From the NCBI RefSeq assembly GCF_024171945.1, contig NZ_JAMTCR010000002.1, forward strand, positions 1,922,001 to 1,986,000: 64,000 bases of DNA, given 5' to 3'. Made by a program: the position numbers and the translations under genes. This document shows, in pieces, positions 39,353-48,032 of this stretch (positions are counted from its first letter, which is position 1; every line of letters starts with the position of its first letter). Source of the DNA: Actinokineospora globicatena. Lineage in GTDB: Bacteria > Actinomycetota > Actinomycetes > Mycobacteriales > Pseudonocardiaceae. Under the pieces are notes generated by a model. The model saw only the letters and a list, made by a program, of their open reading frames with translations. It had not been told where the DNA came from and did no database searches.

Positions 39353-40298
39353 GGCTGGCTCTCGCCTCTATCCATCTCGATCTCGACTTGAACACACTCC
39401 CCGTCAGGCTAGTCCCCCGGTCAGGACGGTGGTCACTCAACCAACCGGCCGTGGCGCACCTCTCGTGTGGCGCCGCCAACTGTATCGGTTGAGGAACCGA
39501 TCATGTGGGGTAAGTCGCCGCCCGGATCCCACCGCCCGTCCACCCTGTGGGCACTCCTCCCCACCCCGATCACCCCACCGAGTGATCGCCGAACGGTCGC
39601 CGAATGGTCCCCATCCACACGCCAAGCCCCCGGGAACGGAAGCCGAACGGTCACCGCCCACCCACCCCTCCCGGCACCCACCCGGCACCCGAGCGGGGGT
39701 TCCCCACCACCCCGCCGAAAAACCTCCCGAAGCTTGTGGATCACGCAGGTGAACCCCACCCGACCGCCAGATGTCGCGACGACCGCTTGATCTAGGCGCT
39801 GGCGGGTCCCCGAGCTGTGAGGTGTGGATTTGTAGGCCACGAATGTGATGCCTGCGGAGGTCTGCCTGCTACACGGGCTGGGCATCGCCCGACGGCGCCA
39901 ACGAAGTGGCGAGTGTGTGTTGAAGGTTGGCGCGTGGGCGGTGTGGCGAAGGAAGAGCGTTCGGGTGGCGTGTTGAGACCGAGTGGTGCGCTGGGGTGGG
40001 GATTCCGGTGTGAGTGGTGCCGGAAGCGCGGATCAGTGGGCGGGGAGAAGCCGGGGTGGCGGCCCTGGTGGATCTAGGTGTCGGCGCGAGGTGGGTTGGC
40101 GGGCGCTGGTTCAGGAGTCCGCGGGTGGGGACGGGTGGTGACAGGGAAAGGCGGGTTGGGGGGTTGAGAGGGATGGGTGTGGGGCTGCGGAGGGGCGCAT
40201 TTGGTGGCGGGCGGTGGGGTGGGGGACGTGGGTCGAGTTGTGAGGCTGGGTGGCGCGGGCGGGGTTGGTGTCGGGCGGCGGGGCGGTGGGAGGGCGGG
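39353..40298. other. Gene-free stretch between the ABC exporter and kgd
   Basis: The part next to kgd (39353-39760) is its leader and is strongly C-rich on the plus strand. It has a small dyad ATCGGTTgaggAACCGAT (39484-39501) and repeated gaacggtc (near 39590 and 39645). From about 40080 to 40298 it is G-rich on the plus strand, downstream of the exporter stop. Several open frames exist on both strands but all are low complexity; I see no gene. Confidence 0.5.
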
Positions 40299-43200
40299 TT
40301 AGTGGGTGGGGGTGGTGTTGGGTGGTCGGGTGGTGGCTGGGCGGGAGTTGGGTGGTGGGGTGATGGGCTGGAGGGGGTCCGGGGGTGGGGTGTGGGGGTC
40401 GAGGGTGCCTTGGTGCCATAGGCGGGCGTAGGGGCCGTTGGCGGCTAGGAGGGTGGGGTGGGGGCCTTGTTCGATGATGCGGCCGTTGGCTAGGACGAGG
40501 ATGTGGTCGGCTTGGGCGGCGGTGGCGAGGCGGTGGGCGACGACGAAGGTGGTGCGGTGGGCGGTGAGGTGTTGGCTGGCTTGGAGGACGGCGGTCTCGG
40601 TGGCCGGGTCCAGGGCGGCGGTGGCCTCGTCGAGCAGGAGGATGTCGGGGGCGACGAGTTCGGCGCGGGCTAGGGCGATGAGTTGGCGTTGGCCCGCGGA
40701 CAGGCCCTGGCCGCGTTCGCCGACGGGGTGGCGGAAGCCGTTGGTGAGGGTGGCGACCATGGGGAGGGCGCCGACGTCGCGGGTGGCGGACTCGATGGCC
40801 GACGGCGGGGAGTCGGGGCGGCCGTAGGCGATGTTGCGGGCCACGTCGCCGGTGAACAGGTGGGCTTCCTGGGGGACGACGCCGAGGCGGGAGCGGTAGT
40901 CCGACGGGGTGTAGGACCGCAGGTCGACGCCGTCGACCAGGACCGCGCCCTCGGTCGGGTCGTAGAACCGGGCGATCAGCTTGACCACAGTGGACTTGCC
41001 CGCCCCCGTGGCACCGACCAGCGCCACCGTCTCCCCGGCCCGCACCTTCAGCGACAGCCCGGACACCGCCGGGCGGTCCGTCCCCGGGTAGGTGAAGGTC
41101 ACGTCCCGCAGCTCGACCTCCCCGGCCAGCCGCGTCGGCACCGGTGTCGGGTCGGTCGGCGGCACCACCGAGGTCGGCGTGCGCAGCAGGTCGGCGATGC
41201 GCCGCAGCCCGACCCTGGCCTGCTGGTACCCGTCGAACACCGTCGACAGCTGCTGCACCGGCGCGAAGAACAGCCCCAGGTACAGCAGGAACGCCAGCAG
41301 CACCCCCGGGCTCAGGTCCCCGGTCGCCACCCGGTTCGCGCCCACCACCAGCACCGCGGCCTGACCGAGCCCGGACAGCATCGTCACGAACGGGAAGTAC
41401 GTCGAGATGTAGCGCTGCGCGCGCAGCCTGGTCCGCCGGTAGGCGTCGCTGCGCGCCTCGAACCGCTGCGCCGACACCTCTTCCCGCGTGTACGCCTGCG
41501 CCACCCGCAGCCCGGTCACGTTCTCCTGCATGTCCGCGTTGACCGCGCTGACCTCCTCCCTGGCCTGCGTGTACGCCGAGGACGCCAGCCGCTGGAAGAC
41601 CACCGTCGCCACCACGAGCACCGGCACCGCCGCCAGCGCGACCAAGGCCAGTGACAGGTCGGTCGCCAGCAGCGCCACCGTCACCGCGGCCACGGTCACC
41701 ACGCTGGCCACCGCCGTGGTCAGCCCGGTCTGCAGGAACGTGGACAGCGCGTCGACGTCGGTCGTCATCCTGGTCATGATCCGACCGGCCAGCTCGCGCT
41801 CGTAGTAGTCCAACCCGAGCCGTTGCAGGTGCGCGTAACTGCGGACGCGCAGCAGGTAGAGCAACCGCTCGCCGACGCGCGCGGTCAGCACCGTTCCCGC
41901 TGCCGTGTTCAGCCACATGATTACGACCAACCCGGCCGCCAGCACGGTCACCACCACCAACGTGCTCACCGTCCCGGTCAGCACACCCGCGTCGATGCCG
42001 TGCCGGAACAGCGCGGGCATCGCCACCGCCGTCACCGAGTCGAGCACCACCAAGCCGAGCACCGCCGCCAACGCCCACCGCGCGTGCCGCAGCAACCCGC
42101 GCAGCCGGAACCCCGGATCGGGCTTCGTCGGGTCCTCACCGCGCAGCTGGGGCACGTCCACCGCTGGTGGCAGAGCCCGCACCCTGGCCAGCAGGTCCTC
42201 TGTCGCAGGCAACCCGCTCAACGCCGCCGCCGCGCTCCCGCCCATCCGGCCACCCCGACCCCCGGGCGGCCCGATCGACGGCTGCGCGTTCCGCACGGTC
42301 GCCTCCGCCTCGGGCGCGTCGTCAGGCCACAGCGACGCGGTGATCCCGTCCGGACCCGGCGCCACCGGGGCTACACCGGCCCGTTCCTCGATCGCCTCGC
42401 CAGGACCGGCCAGCAGCAACCGGTACAGCTCGCACCGCGCGGTCAGCTCCTGGTGCGTGCCCACGTCGACCACGGTGCCCTTGTCCAGCACGGCGATCCG
42501 GTCGGCCAGAGCCAATGTGGACCGCCGGTGCGCGATCAGCAGCGTCGTCCGCTGCGCCGTCACCGCGCGCAGCGTGTCGTGGATGGCCGACTCGGTCAGC
42601 GTGTCCACCGCCGAGGTCGCGTCGTCGAGCACCAGCACCCTGGGGTCCGACAGCAGCGCCCTGGCCAGCGCCACCCGTTGCCGCTGCCCGCCGGACAGCG
42701 TCAACCCGCGCTCACCGACCACCGTGTCGTACCCATCGGGCAGTTCGGTGATGAACTCGTGCGCCTGCGCCGCCCGCGCGGCCGCCTCCACGTCCGCCGC
42801 CGTCGCGTCCGGTCTGCCGTAGGCGATGTTGGCGCCCACCGAGTCCGAGAACAGGAACGCCTCCTCGAACACCACCCCGACCGTGCCGCGCAACGACGCC
42901 AACCGCAGATCCCGCAGGTCGACCCCGCCGATCCGGATCGCACCGGACTGCGCGTCGTAGAACCGGGGCAGCAGCAGCGACACCGTGGACTTGCCCGACC
43001 CCGCCGTCCCCACCAGCGCCAGCGTCTCCCCGGGCGAGACCCGCAGGCTCACCCCGTCGAGCACCGGCTCACTGCGCGTGTACCCGAACCGCACGTCGTC
43101 CAGCTCGACCGCGACCGGACCGGCGGGCACGTCGACCGCGTCCGGCTTCTCGGTCACGTCCGGCTGCGAGTCGACCAGTTCGTAGACCCGCTCCACCCCG

Positions 43201-44117
43201 GCCCTGGCCAGCTGCGCGTTCACCAGCAGCCCCGCCAACATCCTGGTCGGCCCCACCAGGTTCGCCACGTACCCGGCGAAGGCCAGGAACGTCCCCAGGG
43301 TGACCTGCCCGCGCAACGCCATGTACCCGCCGAGCGCCAGCACCGCCACCTGCCCGGCCGCGGGCATCGCCACCAGCGTCGCCGCGGGCCTAGAGGTGAT
43401 CCGCGCGCTGCGCATCCGTTCCGCATAGAGCTTGCGCGCGGCCCGCTCCAGCTGAGTGACCTCTCGCGCCTCTTGCCCGAAACCCTTCACCACACGGACC
43501 CCGGTGACGGTCTCCTCCACCTGCTGCGCCACGTCGGCAGCGCTCTGCTGCGCCGACCACGTCGCCGGGAACAGCCGCGTCCTGCTCCGCGCGGCCACCA
43601 CCGCCACCACCGGCGTCACCACCAGCGCGACCACGGTCAACAACGGCGACAGCCACAACATCGCGGCCAGCGCCAGCACGGCGAACACCACCGTGCCGAC
43701 CGACAGCGGCACCATCATCAGCAGCCCCTGCACCAGTTGCAGGTCGGTGATCGAGCGGGACACCACCTGCCCGGTGCGCAACGCGTCCTGCTTGCCGCCG
43801 TCGAGCCGCTGCACCGCGCGGAACACCGCCTGGCGCAGGTCGTGCTGCACGTCCAGGGCCAGCCTGCCGCCCAGGTAGCGGCGCAGGAACGCGCTGGTGA
43901 AGGTCAGCACCTCCAGCCCGACCAGCCCGGCGACCAGCCAGCCGAGCCCGTCGGTGTGGCCCGCGACCGCGCCGTCGATGACGAACTTGACCAGCAGCGG
44001 CCCGACCGCCTGGAAGCCGACGCCGACCACCGACGCCGCCAGCGAGAGCAGCACCAGGGCGCGGTGCCGCCAGCAGGCGGTGCTGAGTCGGCGGATCCAA
44101 CCGGGGGATGTCGTCAC
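40299..44117 (-). CDS. Fused full-size ABC exporter (TMD-NBD-TMD-NBD)
   Basis: A 1272-residue single-chain exporter of the Rv0194-like multidrug type. First half: six helices (about 15-300), Walker A GTAGSGKST (about 369), signature LSGGQRQR (about 475), Walker B VLVLDDATSAVD (about 497). Second half: six helices (about 630-960), Walker A GATGAGKST (about 1035), signature LSAGQRQ (about 1140), Walker B LLLDEATAALD (about 1160). The catalytic Glu is Asp in the first half, so one ATP site is degenerate, as in heterodimeric exporters. The tail is Pro/Thr-rich. Start is the GTG at 44117 (VTTSPGWIRRL). Substrate unknown. Confidence 0.92.
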   Translation of the reverse strand: MTTSPGWIRRLSTACWRHRALVLLSLAASVVGVGFQAVGPLLVKFVIDGAVAGHTDGLGWLVAGLVGLEVLTFTSAFLRRYLGGRLALDVQHDLRQAVFRAVQRLDGGKQDALRTGQVVSRSITDLQLVQGLLMMVPLSVGTVVFAVLALAAMLWLSPLLTVVALVVTPVVAVVAARSRTRLFPATWSAQQSAADVAQQVEETVTGVRVVKGFGQEAREVTQLERAARKLYAERMRSARITSRPAATLVAMPAAGQVAVLALGGYMALRGQVTLGTFLAFAGYVANLVGPTRMLAGLLVNAQLARAGVERVYELVDSQPDVTEKPDAVDVPAGPVAVELDDVRFGYTRSEPVLDGVSLRVSPGETLALVGTAGSGKSTVSLLLPRFYDAQSGAIRIGGVDLRDLRLASLRGTVGVVFEEAFLFSDSVGANIAYGRPDATAADVEAAARAAQAHEFITELPDGYDTVVGERGLTLSGGQRQRVALARALLSDPRVLVLDDATSAVDTLTESAIHDTLRAVTAQRTTLLIAHRRSTLALADRIAVLDKGTVVDVGTHQELTARCELYRLLLAGPGEAIEERAGVAPVAPGPDGITASLWPDDAPEAEATVRNAQPSIGPPGGRGGRMGGSAAAALSGLPATEDLLARVRALPPAVDVPQLRGEDPTKPDPGFRLRGLLRHARWALAAVLGLVVLDSVTAVAMPALFRHGIDAGVLTGTVSTLVVVTVLAAGLVVIMWLNTAAGTVLTARVGERLLYLLRVRSYAHLQRLGLDYYERELAGRIMTRMTTDVDALSTFLQTGLTTAVASVVTVAAVTVALLATDLSLALVALAAVPVLVVATVVFQRLASSAYTQAREEVSAVNADMQENVTGLRVAQAYTREEVSAQRFEARSDAYRRTRLRAQRYISTYFPFVTMLSGLGQAAVLVVGANRVATGDLSPGVLLAFLLYLGLFFAPVQQLSTVFDGYQQARVGLRRIADLLRTPTSVVPPTDPTPVPTRLAGEVELRDVTFTYPGTDRPAVSGLSLKVRAGETVALVGATGAGKSTVVKLIARFYDPTEGAVLVDGVDLRSYTPSDYRSRLGVVPQEAHLFTGDVARNIAYGRPDSPPSAIESATRDVGALPMVATLTNGFRHPVGERGQGLSAGQRQLIALARAELVAPDILLLDEATAALDPATETAVLQASQHLTAHRTTFVVAHRLATAAQADHILVLANGRIIEQGPHPTLLAANGPYARLWHQGTLDPHTPPPDPLQPITPPPNSRPATTRPPNTTPTH

Positions 44118-44133
44118 CCGGCCAGCGTAAGCA

Positions 44134-44165
44134 CGAGGCCGCCCTCCGCGGGGAGGACGGCCTCG
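44134..44165 (-). terminator. Terminator of the ABC-2 permease gene
   Basis: Arms 44134-44147 and 44152-44165 (CGAGGCCGCCCTCC and GGAGGACGGCCTCG) match at 13 of 14 positions with a 4-nt loop, about 30 bp after the permease stop. The same gap carries a DnaA-type box (reverse TTATCCACA at 44187-44195). Confidence 0.8.
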
Positions 44166-44196
44166 GCTGTGCACAACCCAGGGGGTTGTGGATAAC

Positions 44197-45096
44197 TCAG
44201 GTGATGTCGCGCTTGGCGTTGCGGGCCAGCCCGGCGCCGAAGAGCGCGGCGGTCCAGGCCAGGAAGATCAGGCCGCTCACCCACAGCGAGAACGCGCCGG
44301 GCGCACCGGCGCCTGCCCGCACCACCGACTCGACGTTCTCCTTGGTGTCCGCGCTGATGTCGCCACCGCGGCTGAGCACGATCTCCTGGATCTGCTCGAA
44401 CAGCAGCGTGCTCGCCGTCGACCCGGTCAACCCGTTGGCCGACCCGTTGAGCATCACGCCCGCCAGGTTCGGCACGTCCGTGCTGGCCAGCAGCAGCTCG
44501 CTGACCGGTCCGACGATCAGGGAGTAGACCAGCAGGATGACCACCGCGCCGGTGGTCGAGCCGATCAGCGCGCCGACGCCGACGCCGACCAGCGTCCACA
44601 GCACGATCTGGATGATCCCGGCGAGCAGGATCAGGAACCACTGCTTGCCGTCGGGCAGGTAGTTGCTCGACGCCCCGGTCGCGGTGCCCGCGCTGACCAG
44701 CAGCGCCACCGCGACGCCGTAGATCAGGCCCCAGATGACGTAGGTGACGGCCTTCGCGCCGAGCACCGCCGCCCTGGTCGGGCTGGTCAGGAACGTGGTG
44801 GTGATGGTCCGGTGCCGCAGCTCCGAGGAGATCGCCAGCGCGCCGAAGACCATCGGGAAGATCGAGGACAGGTTGATCGCCCTGGTCAGTGCGATCACCG
44901 ACCAGGAGATCTCGTCGATGGGCACCTCGAACCGGGAGAACACCGAGTCGTTGGCCAGGCCGTCGGCGACATCGGTGGCCAGCGCTGACCAGCCGAGGGC
45001 GACGAAGAAGGCCATCGCGAGCGCCGGGATGAGCAGCGCCCACCACAGCTTGGTGGTGAGGATCTTGCGGAACTCCGCCGTGATCAAGTCGCCCAT
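44197..45096 (-). CDS. ABC-2 type transporter permease
   Basis: A 299-residue integral membrane protein with about six hydrophobic segments, N-terminal MGDLITAEFRKILTTKLWWALL typical of ABC-2 permeases, and the large loop after helix 1 that contains LANDSVFSRFEVPIDEIS. The start ATG overlaps the stop of the ATPase gene by one base (TGATG). Works with that ATPase in export or in membrane stress response; the substrate cannot be read from sequence. Confidence 0.88.
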   Translation of the reverse strand: MGDLITAEFRKILTTKLWWALLIPALAMAFFVALGWSALATDVADGLANDSVFSRFEVPIDEISWSVIALTRAINLSSIFPMVFGALAISSELRHRTITTTFLTSPTRAAVLGAKAVTYVIWGLIYGVAVALLVSAGTATGASSNYLPDGKQWFLILLAGIIQIVLWTLVGVGVGALIGSTTGAVVILLVYSLIVGPVSELLLASTDVPNLAGVMLNGSANGLTGSTASTLLFEQIQEIVLSRGGDISADTKENVESVVRAGAGAPGAFSLWVSGLIFLAWTAALFGAGLARNAKRDIT

Positions 45097-46553
45097 CAGG
45101 CCTTGCCCTCCTCGCCCGTCGAGCCCTGGCTTGGAGCCTCGCCGCTAGGTGTGTCCGGTGTGGTCGTGTCCGCTGCGTCCGGGGGCGGCGGCGCGGGGGC
45201 CACCTCGACCGGACGGGGTTCTGGGGTCGTGGCCTGCGTCGGCTGCTCTTCGGACAACGCGCTCGGCGGCATAACAGCGGGCGGTTGCTCTACCGGCGGC
45301 ACGGCGGTCGGAACCACCGGCGGCTGGTACGGCGACGTGGGCTGCGGTGCCTGGTAGGGCGAGGTCTGCTGGTACGGCTGCTGGTACTGCGCCTGGTTCG
45401 GATCCTGCGGTGGTAGCTGCGGGACGACAGGTGGCGCTACCGGCTGCTGGTACCCGGTCTGCTGGTACGGCGAAGGCTGCTGGAACTGCTGGGGCTGCTG
45501 GAACTGCGGAGGGGCCTGGTAGCCCCCGTACTGCGGCGCCTGCTGCTGGTACCCGCCGTACTGCGGGGCCTGCGGCGGCGGGATCGGGCTGCCGAAGCCC
45601 GCCACCTGCTGCCCGCTGTCGTACCCGGGCGGCGCGTAGCCCTGCGCGCTGTACTGGCCGCTGGTCAACCGGAAGAACAGCTGCTCGAGGTCTGCCTGCT
45701 CCTCCTGCACCCCGTAGAGCGCGATCCCCGCCTTGGAGGCGATGTCACCGACCTGCTGCACCGTCGCGTCGACCACCGCGAGCCGACCGTCGGGCAGCAG
45801 CGTGACCGAGGAGTGCCCGGCCTCCTGCAGCGCCTTGGCCAGCGCCTGCGGGTCGGCGGGCTGCACCAGCACCCGGCTCTGCTGCGAGCGGCGCAGGTCC
45901 TCCAGGCTGCCGTAGTACACGGTCTGCCCGCGGCTGACGATCACCACCTGGTCGATGGTCTGCTCGACCTCGGCCAGCAGGTGGCTGGAGATCAGCACCG
46001 TTCGCCCGGACGCGGCGAAGGACTTGAGGAACGTGCGCAGCCAGGCGATGCCCTCCGGGTCCAGCCCGTTGGCAGGCTCGTCGAGCACCAGCACCTGCGG
46101 GTCGCCCAGCAGGGCGGTGGCCAGCGCCAGCCGCTGCTTCATGCCGAGCGAGAACCCGCCCGCCTTGCGGCCCGCCGCCCCGCCGAGGCCGACCAGCATC
46201 AGCACTTCCATCGCGCGCTGGTCGGGCAGCCCCATGGCCGCCGCGTACACCCGCAGGTGGTTGATCGCCGTGCGCTTGGGGTGGAAGCCCTGGGCCTCCA
46301 GCACCGCGCCGACGACCCGACCCGGGTTGCCCAGCTGGTGGAACGGCTGCCCGTTGATGGTGGCCTCGCCCGAGGACGGGTTCACCAACCCCAACAGCAT
46401 CCGCAACGTCGTCGTCTTCCCGGCGCCGTTCGGCCCGAGGAACCCGGTCACCGAGCCCGGCTCCACCTGGAAGCTCAGGTTCTGCACCGCGGCCACGTGA
46501 CCGAAGTTCTTGGTCAGGCCACGCACCACGATGCGACCACTACCGTCCTGCAC
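45096..46553 (-). CDS. ABC transporter ATPase with long Gln/Tyr/Pro-rich tail
   Basis: A 485-residue protein. Residues 1-300 are an ABC-2-type ATPase: Walker A GPNGAGKTT, FSLGMKQRLALATALL as signature, Walker B VLVLDEPANGLDP, then the usual C-terminal domain. From about residue 310 to 485 the chain is a disordered tail with repeated YGGYQ, YQQ and QFQQP units, later Pro/Glu/Thr-rich and acidic. That tail is unusual for this family and looks prion-like. I chose the GTG at 46553 because GGAGGAG lies just upstream; a longer frame to 46661 is possible. Overlaps the permease gene. Confidence 0.88.
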   Translation of the reverse strand: MQDGSGRIVVRGLTKNFGHVAAVQNLSFQVEPGSVTGFLGPNGAGKTTTLRMLLGLVNPSSGEATINGQPFHQLGNPGRVVGAVLEAQGFHPKRTAINHLRVYAAAMGLPDQRAMEVLMLVGLGGAAGRKAGGFSLGMKQRLALATALLGDPQVLVLDEPANGLDPEGIAWLRTFLKSFAASGRTVLISSHLLAEVEQTIDQVVIVSRGQTVYYGSLEDLRRSQQSRVLVQPADPQALAKALQEAGHSSVTLLPDGRLAVVDATVQQVGDIASKAGIALYGVQEEQADLEQLFFRLTSGQYSAQGYAPPGYDSGQQVAGFGSPIPPPQAPQYGGYQQQAPQYGGYQAPPQFQQPQQFQQPSPYQQTGYQQPVAPPVVPQLPPQDPNQAQYQQPYQQTSPYQAPQPTSPYQPPVVPTAVPPVEQPPAVMPPSALSEEQPTQATTPEPRPVEVAPAPPPPDAADTTTPDTPSGEAPSQGSTGEEGKA

Positions 46554-46679
46554 AGGCTCCTCCAGCTCGCCGCCCCGTCGTGGCGGACATCTTGCCCCAT
46601 GCCCACCCCGTTCCGTGGGGGCCTGGTCGACAAAACCGCCGGAACCCGCTGAATCGTTCACCCCGTGCGGACCTGGGGG

Positions 46680-47174
46680 TCACCCCGCGTCAGCGTGCCG
46701 TTCGCCAGGGGAGTCGTCGCGCACAACCGGTATCCGGTCGGTCACCTCGCATGGCGACTCGGGCGGCACCAACCGGGCCTGCCTGGCGAACGGGTTGCGC
46801 AGCGGCCGCTTCCGGTCCCGGTGCGGCACGCCCTCGCCGATCAGGTGCTCGTGCGCCATCCGCCAGACCTGGCAGGGCCACCGCTTGCCGCGCAACCCGC
46901 GCAGCCCCGCCGGGCACGCCTGGCAGCGGCTGTCCTCGTCGGGCTGGTGCACGGTCAGCAGCAGCCGCCAGCCGTCGGCGAGCCTGCTGATCTCGGCGCG
47001 GGCCAGGGGGAGCAACGTGGAGGCGTCGGCCGACCCGGCCGCCTCGTCCAACAGCGCCAACCGGCGCAACACCGCGGCGCGCAGCGGCTCACCCGCGTCG
47101 TCGGGACCGGCCTGCCCAGCGTCGTCCTGGGACCGGCCTGCCCGCTCGCGATCGGGACCGCCCGCGCGCCACAT
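46680..47174 (-). CDS. Conserved-looking protein with Cys motifs, unknown function
   Basis: A 164-residue soluble protein. The middle is helical (LRAAVLRRLALLDEAA) and a later segment has CQACPAGLRGLRGKRWPCQVW, three Cys that may bind a metal. Start ATG 47174 gives this length; the frame extends upstream through the 66-codon gene in another frame. It lies 7 bp downstream of that gene, so the two form an operon. No function assigned. Confidence 0.6.
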   Translation of the reverse strand: MWRAGGPDRERAGRSQDDAGQAGPDDAGEPLRAAVLRRLALLDEAAGSADASTLLPLARAEISRLADGWRLLLTVHQPDEDSRCQACPAGLRGLRGKRWPCQVWRMAHEHLIGEGVPHRDRKRPLRNPFARQARLVPPESPCEVTDRIPVVRDDSPGERHADAG

Positions 47175-47181
47175 GGCGCGA

Positions 47182-47382
47182 TCAGCCCGTCGCGCCGTCG
47201 AGCGCCCGACCGGCCGCCTGGTCCAACACCAACCCCAGCGAGCGCGTCTGCTGGGCCGAGAGCACCGCGGAGGCACCCGGCGGCGGCACCAGCACCACCC
47301 GGTCGTCCTCGACCAGCACGGTCAACGCGCGGTCCCTGCCGAACGGGTCGTGGCACCCGACGCACCAGCGAGGCTCAGTCAC
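47182..47382 (-). CDS. Small CxxC protein, unknown function
   Basis: A 66-residue protein beginning MTEPRWCVGCHDPFGRD, with a CxxC pair that may bind zinc, then a short beta-rich segment (LTVLVEDDRVVLVPPPG) and a helix. Upstream of, and 7 bp apart from, the Cys-motif gene at 46680. The two small Cys proteins probably act together. No family recognised. Confidence 0.6.
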   Translation of the reverse strand: MTEPRWCVGCHDPFGRDRALTVLVEDDRVVLVPPPGASAVLSAQQTRSLGLVLDQAAGRALDGATG

Positions 47383-47519
47383 CGATCAAACATCGACCGA
47401 ACCCGACCGCCACCCAAGTGACCACCGGTGGATTCACCTGATCGCGAGCTTTCTCACCCGATGGGGCTCAATGCCGTTCGACAAGTAATCACGACACCCA
47501 CCCCCCAGTGCGGCGCCAT

Positions 47520-47655
47520 CAAGCGTTTGCCCTTAAGCTGGATCTCGGTGGCCCGCTCCCAGTGACCCCCAGGCTGGTTGAGCGGGCCGCCCCTACACAA
47601 CACCCCCCTGTGTCCACGGAGATCGTGGACCGGGGGGTTGTTTCGTTGTATCGCC
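47520..47655 (+). ncRNA. Candidate small structured RNA with terminator
   Basis: On the plus strand a 9-bp stem (47550-47558 with 47580-47588) is followed by a larger hairpin (47597-47641) built of ACAAC/GTTGT, CCCCC/GGGGG and GTCCACG/CGTGGAC with a gagat loop, then a T-rich run TTTCGTTGTAT. The last hairpin with its T-rich tail is a good intrinsic terminator for this strand, yet no plus-strand gene precedes it. A short RNA starting near 47500 would explain it. No promoter is certain, and a minus-strand element is the alternative. Confidence 0.4.
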
Positions 47656-47673
47656 CGGGGGCCGAGCCCCCGG
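47655..47673. repeat. GC-rich hairpin
   Basis: CCGGGGGC (47655-47662) and GCCCCCGG (47666-47673) form a perfect 8-bp stem with a 3-nt cga loop, directly after the candidate RNA. Confidence 0.7.
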
Positions 47674-47681
47674 ACCCCCAC

Positions 47682-47793
47682 GGTGCGATCGGCGGCGGAC
47701 CCAGCGGGTTCGCTTGACCTTCGGTGGTCTCGTCGAGGTGTGCGACCGGTGGGGTTGTCGCCTATGGGTGCGATCGGCGCCGGACCCAGCGGG
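47682..47793. repeat. Two 27-bp direct repeats, 85-bp period
   Basis: GGTGCGATCGGCG[G/C]CGGACCCAGCGGG occurs at 47682-47708 and 47767-47793 with a single G/C difference. Similar GACCGG...GGGGTTGT sequence also precedes each. They lie in a gene-free stretch between the small CxxC gene and the ald terminators. Confidence 0.7.
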
Positions 47794-47880
47794 ATTCGTT
47801 TCGGTAATGGGTGGCGACTATTCGCCGCGGTCTTGCTATTGCGAATTGCTCTCGACAAGGCGGTCGACCGCGGCGGGATT

Positions 47881-47935
47881 CGAGGTCGGCGTACCGGCTC
47901 CCTGATCCCTGCGTGCAGGGAGCCGGTACACCTCG
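47881..47935. terminator. Long hairpin downstream of ald
   Basis: GTACCGGCTCCCTG (47891-47904) and CAGGGAGCCGGTAC (47916-47929) pair perfectly, 11-nt loop. CGAGGT (47881-47886) and ACCTCG (47930-47935) extend the stem past a 4-nt bulge. About 100 bp downstream of the ald stop; a second terminator or a repeat element. Confidence 0.75.
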
Positions 47936-48004
47936 ATGGCCGTTCGAAGTGGTGATCGGCACCGGGGGAAACCGGGTCCGAACGGCGCTGCGGTCCTGGT
48001 GGCG

Positions 48005-48026
48005 GGGGCCCCGTCGCCGGGGCCCC
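48005..48026 (-). terminator. ald terminator
   Basis: GGGGCCCCG (48005-48013) and CGGGGCCCC (48018-48026) form a perfect 9-bp stem with loop tcgc, 6 bp past the ald stop codon. Confidence 0.8.
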
Positions 48027-48032
48027 GACCGA

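Noticed and set aside
39433-39885. Possible genes upstream of kgd on both strands
   Set aside because: Frames overlap each other, have no ribosome site and read as low complexity. Treated as leader and spacer.
47454-47858. Minus-strand frame with the protein-like end ATEIQLKGKRLMAPHWG
   Set aside because: It crosses the hairpin block and has no good start; the first 90 residues are low complexity. Could be a remnant, but evidence is too weak.
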